DNA of 6,796 bases, from assembly GCA_023446675.1 (NCBI GenBank), contig JAEXPO010000064.1, positions 1-6,796 of the forward strand. The letters run 5' to 3'. Position 1 is the first letter of the stretch; the number at the start of each line of letters is the position of its first letter. Positions 6,052 to 6,796 of this stretch are shown here, piece after piece. The position numbers and the translations under genes are program-made. Below the pieces are notes generated by a model. It was not told where the DNA came from. It saw only the letters and a list, made by a program, of their open reading frames with translations, and made no database searches. Source of the stretch: Bacillota bacterium. GTDB taxonomy: Bacteria; Bacillota; Clostridia; DSM-8532.

Positions 6052-6796
6052 TTAGCGCCCCTTTCCGGCTCCGCAGGAAAAATGCTTGACCCTATCCTTT
6101 TCCTCAGCCTTCTTTGCGTTATTAAATCTGTCCAGAGTACCCACAAGGTAGCCGGTTATGCGGCGGATTCTCTCAAAGCCCACATCTCCCTCGGTACGTC
6201 CGCAGGAGGGGCATTCATCATTAATGATGCCGGAATAGCCGCACAGGGGATCCCGGTCCACGGGATGGTTGATGGAGCCGTAGCCTATGCCCGAGTCCTT
6301 CATGACTCTCACAATTTTTTCAAATGCTTCAATGTTGTGGAGAGGATCACCGTCAAGCTCCACATAGGTAATATGCCCGGCATTTGTAAATGCATGATAG
6401 GGTGCTTCAATACGGATCTTGTCAAAGGCGCCGATTTCATGATAAACAGGGACATGGAAGCTGTTGGTGTAGTACTCTCTGTCCGTAACTCCCGGCACAG
6501 ATCCAAAAAGCTTATTATCAAACTTGACAAAGCGCCCGGCAGTACCCTCGGCCGGTGTGGCCAAAAGAGAGAAGTTCATACCGGTTTCATCACTCTTATC
6601 CTCCATGCGCTTACGCATATGGCCAATGATTTCAAGGCCCAGCCTCTGACTCTCCGCATCCTCGCCATGATGCTTGCCCACAAGGGCCTTAAGGCACTCT
6701 GCAAGACCGATGAAGCCCATGGAAAGGGTGCCGTGCTTGAGGATCTCACGAATTTCATCCTCAGGCCCCAGCTTGTCGGAATCCATCCAAATGCCC
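6052..6796 (-). CDS. nrdD: Anaerobic ribonucleoside-triphosphate reductase (class III), C-terminal part, 5'-truncated by the window
   Basis: NrdD reduces ribonucleoside triphosphates to deoxyribonucleotides with a glycyl radical and works only without oxygen. About 248 C-terminal residues are present, roughly the last third of a protein usually near 700 residues. The frame continues past the Met at 6784-6786 to the window edge (preceding codons read GIW), so that Met is internal. Numbering from it, KHGTLSMGFIGLAE (17-30), NFSLLATPAEG (71-81), VTDREYYTNSFHVPVY (100-115), EAPYHAFTNAGHI (127-139) and GYGSINHPVDRDP (168-180) are hallmark blocks. The glycyl radical site is Gly212 in RRITGYLVG. Cys182, Cys192 and Cys195 form the C-terminal zinc site region. 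The tail ends FSCGAGKGR after RVKH, slightly longer than I expect. The gene abuts nrdG, and its promoter lies outside the window. Confidence 0.97.
   Translation of the reverse strand, partial: GIWMDSDKLGPEDEIREILKHGTLSMGFIGLAECLKALVGKHHGEDAESQRLGLEIIGHMRKRMEDKSDETGMNFSLLATPAEGTAGRFVKFDNKLFGSVPGVTDREYYTNSFHVPVYHEIGAFDKIRIEAPYHAFTNAGHITYVELDGDPLHNIEAFEKIVRVMKDSGIGYGSINHPVDRDPLCGYSGIINDECPSCGRTEGDVGFERIRRITGYLVGTLDRFNNAKKAEEKDRVKHFSCGAGKGR

Noticed and set aside
1..6796. Anti-phage defence, CRISPR, integrated element or biosynthetic cluster
   Set aside because: No repeat-spacer array, nuclease, integrase, transposase or biosynthetic enzyme set is present; base composition and codon use look even across the genes by eye.

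Overview
The window reads like the chromosome of an anaerobic, motile low-to-moderate GC Firmicute, most likely a member of the Clostridia. The evidence is a class III (oxygen-sensitive) ribonucleotide reductase pair nrdD-nrdG, a Clostridia-type dCache chemoreceptor, strong AGGAGG-like ribosome binding sites, TTG starts, and protein sequence flavour. Genus and species cannot be named from the sequence. No mobile element, CRISPR array, tRNA or rRNA was seen.

Layout. (1) Bases 1-804, plus strand: the 3' part of a gene for an E2/CAT-fold acyltransferase-like protein, whose true start lies left of the window. It ends in a strong hairpin terminator (835-876) that also lies just past the end of the opposing gene. 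(2) Minus strand 903-1478: a small HD-domain phosphohydrolase with a near-consensus sigma-A promoter of its own at 1551-1579. That promoter sits inside a pair of 13-bp inverted repeats (1498-1510 and 1598-1610). (3) Minus strand 1609-3618: a transmembrane methyl-accepting chemotaxis protein, probably starting at a TTG. (4) 3619-3955: a divergent regulatory region with an 8+8 bp palindrome, promoter-like elements for both directions, a possible 49-codon leader ORF and a possible RNA hairpin. (5) Plus strand 3956-5536: a 526-residue protein with an N-terminal XRE-like helix-turn-helix and a large uncharacterised C-terminal region. (6) Minus strand 5542-6796: nrdG and the 3' part of nrdD, stop and start codons directly abutting. 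They converge on the regulator gene with only 5 bp between stops, and their likely terminator hairpin (5486-5520) lies inside the last codons of the regulator gene.

How the genes fit together. NrdD and NrdG form one functional unit: NrdG uses S-adenosylmethionine to put the glycyl radical on NrdD, which makes deoxyribonucleotides without oxygen. The chemoreceptor and the HTH protein are divergently transcribed from a region with an operator-like palindrome. The regulator may therefore control itself, the receptor, or both, but this is inference. The HD protein and the acyltransferase-like protein have no evident functional partner here. Most of the window is ordinary. The parts most worth checking are the repeat-flanked promoter, the divergent control region with its short ORF, and the uncharacterised HTH protein.
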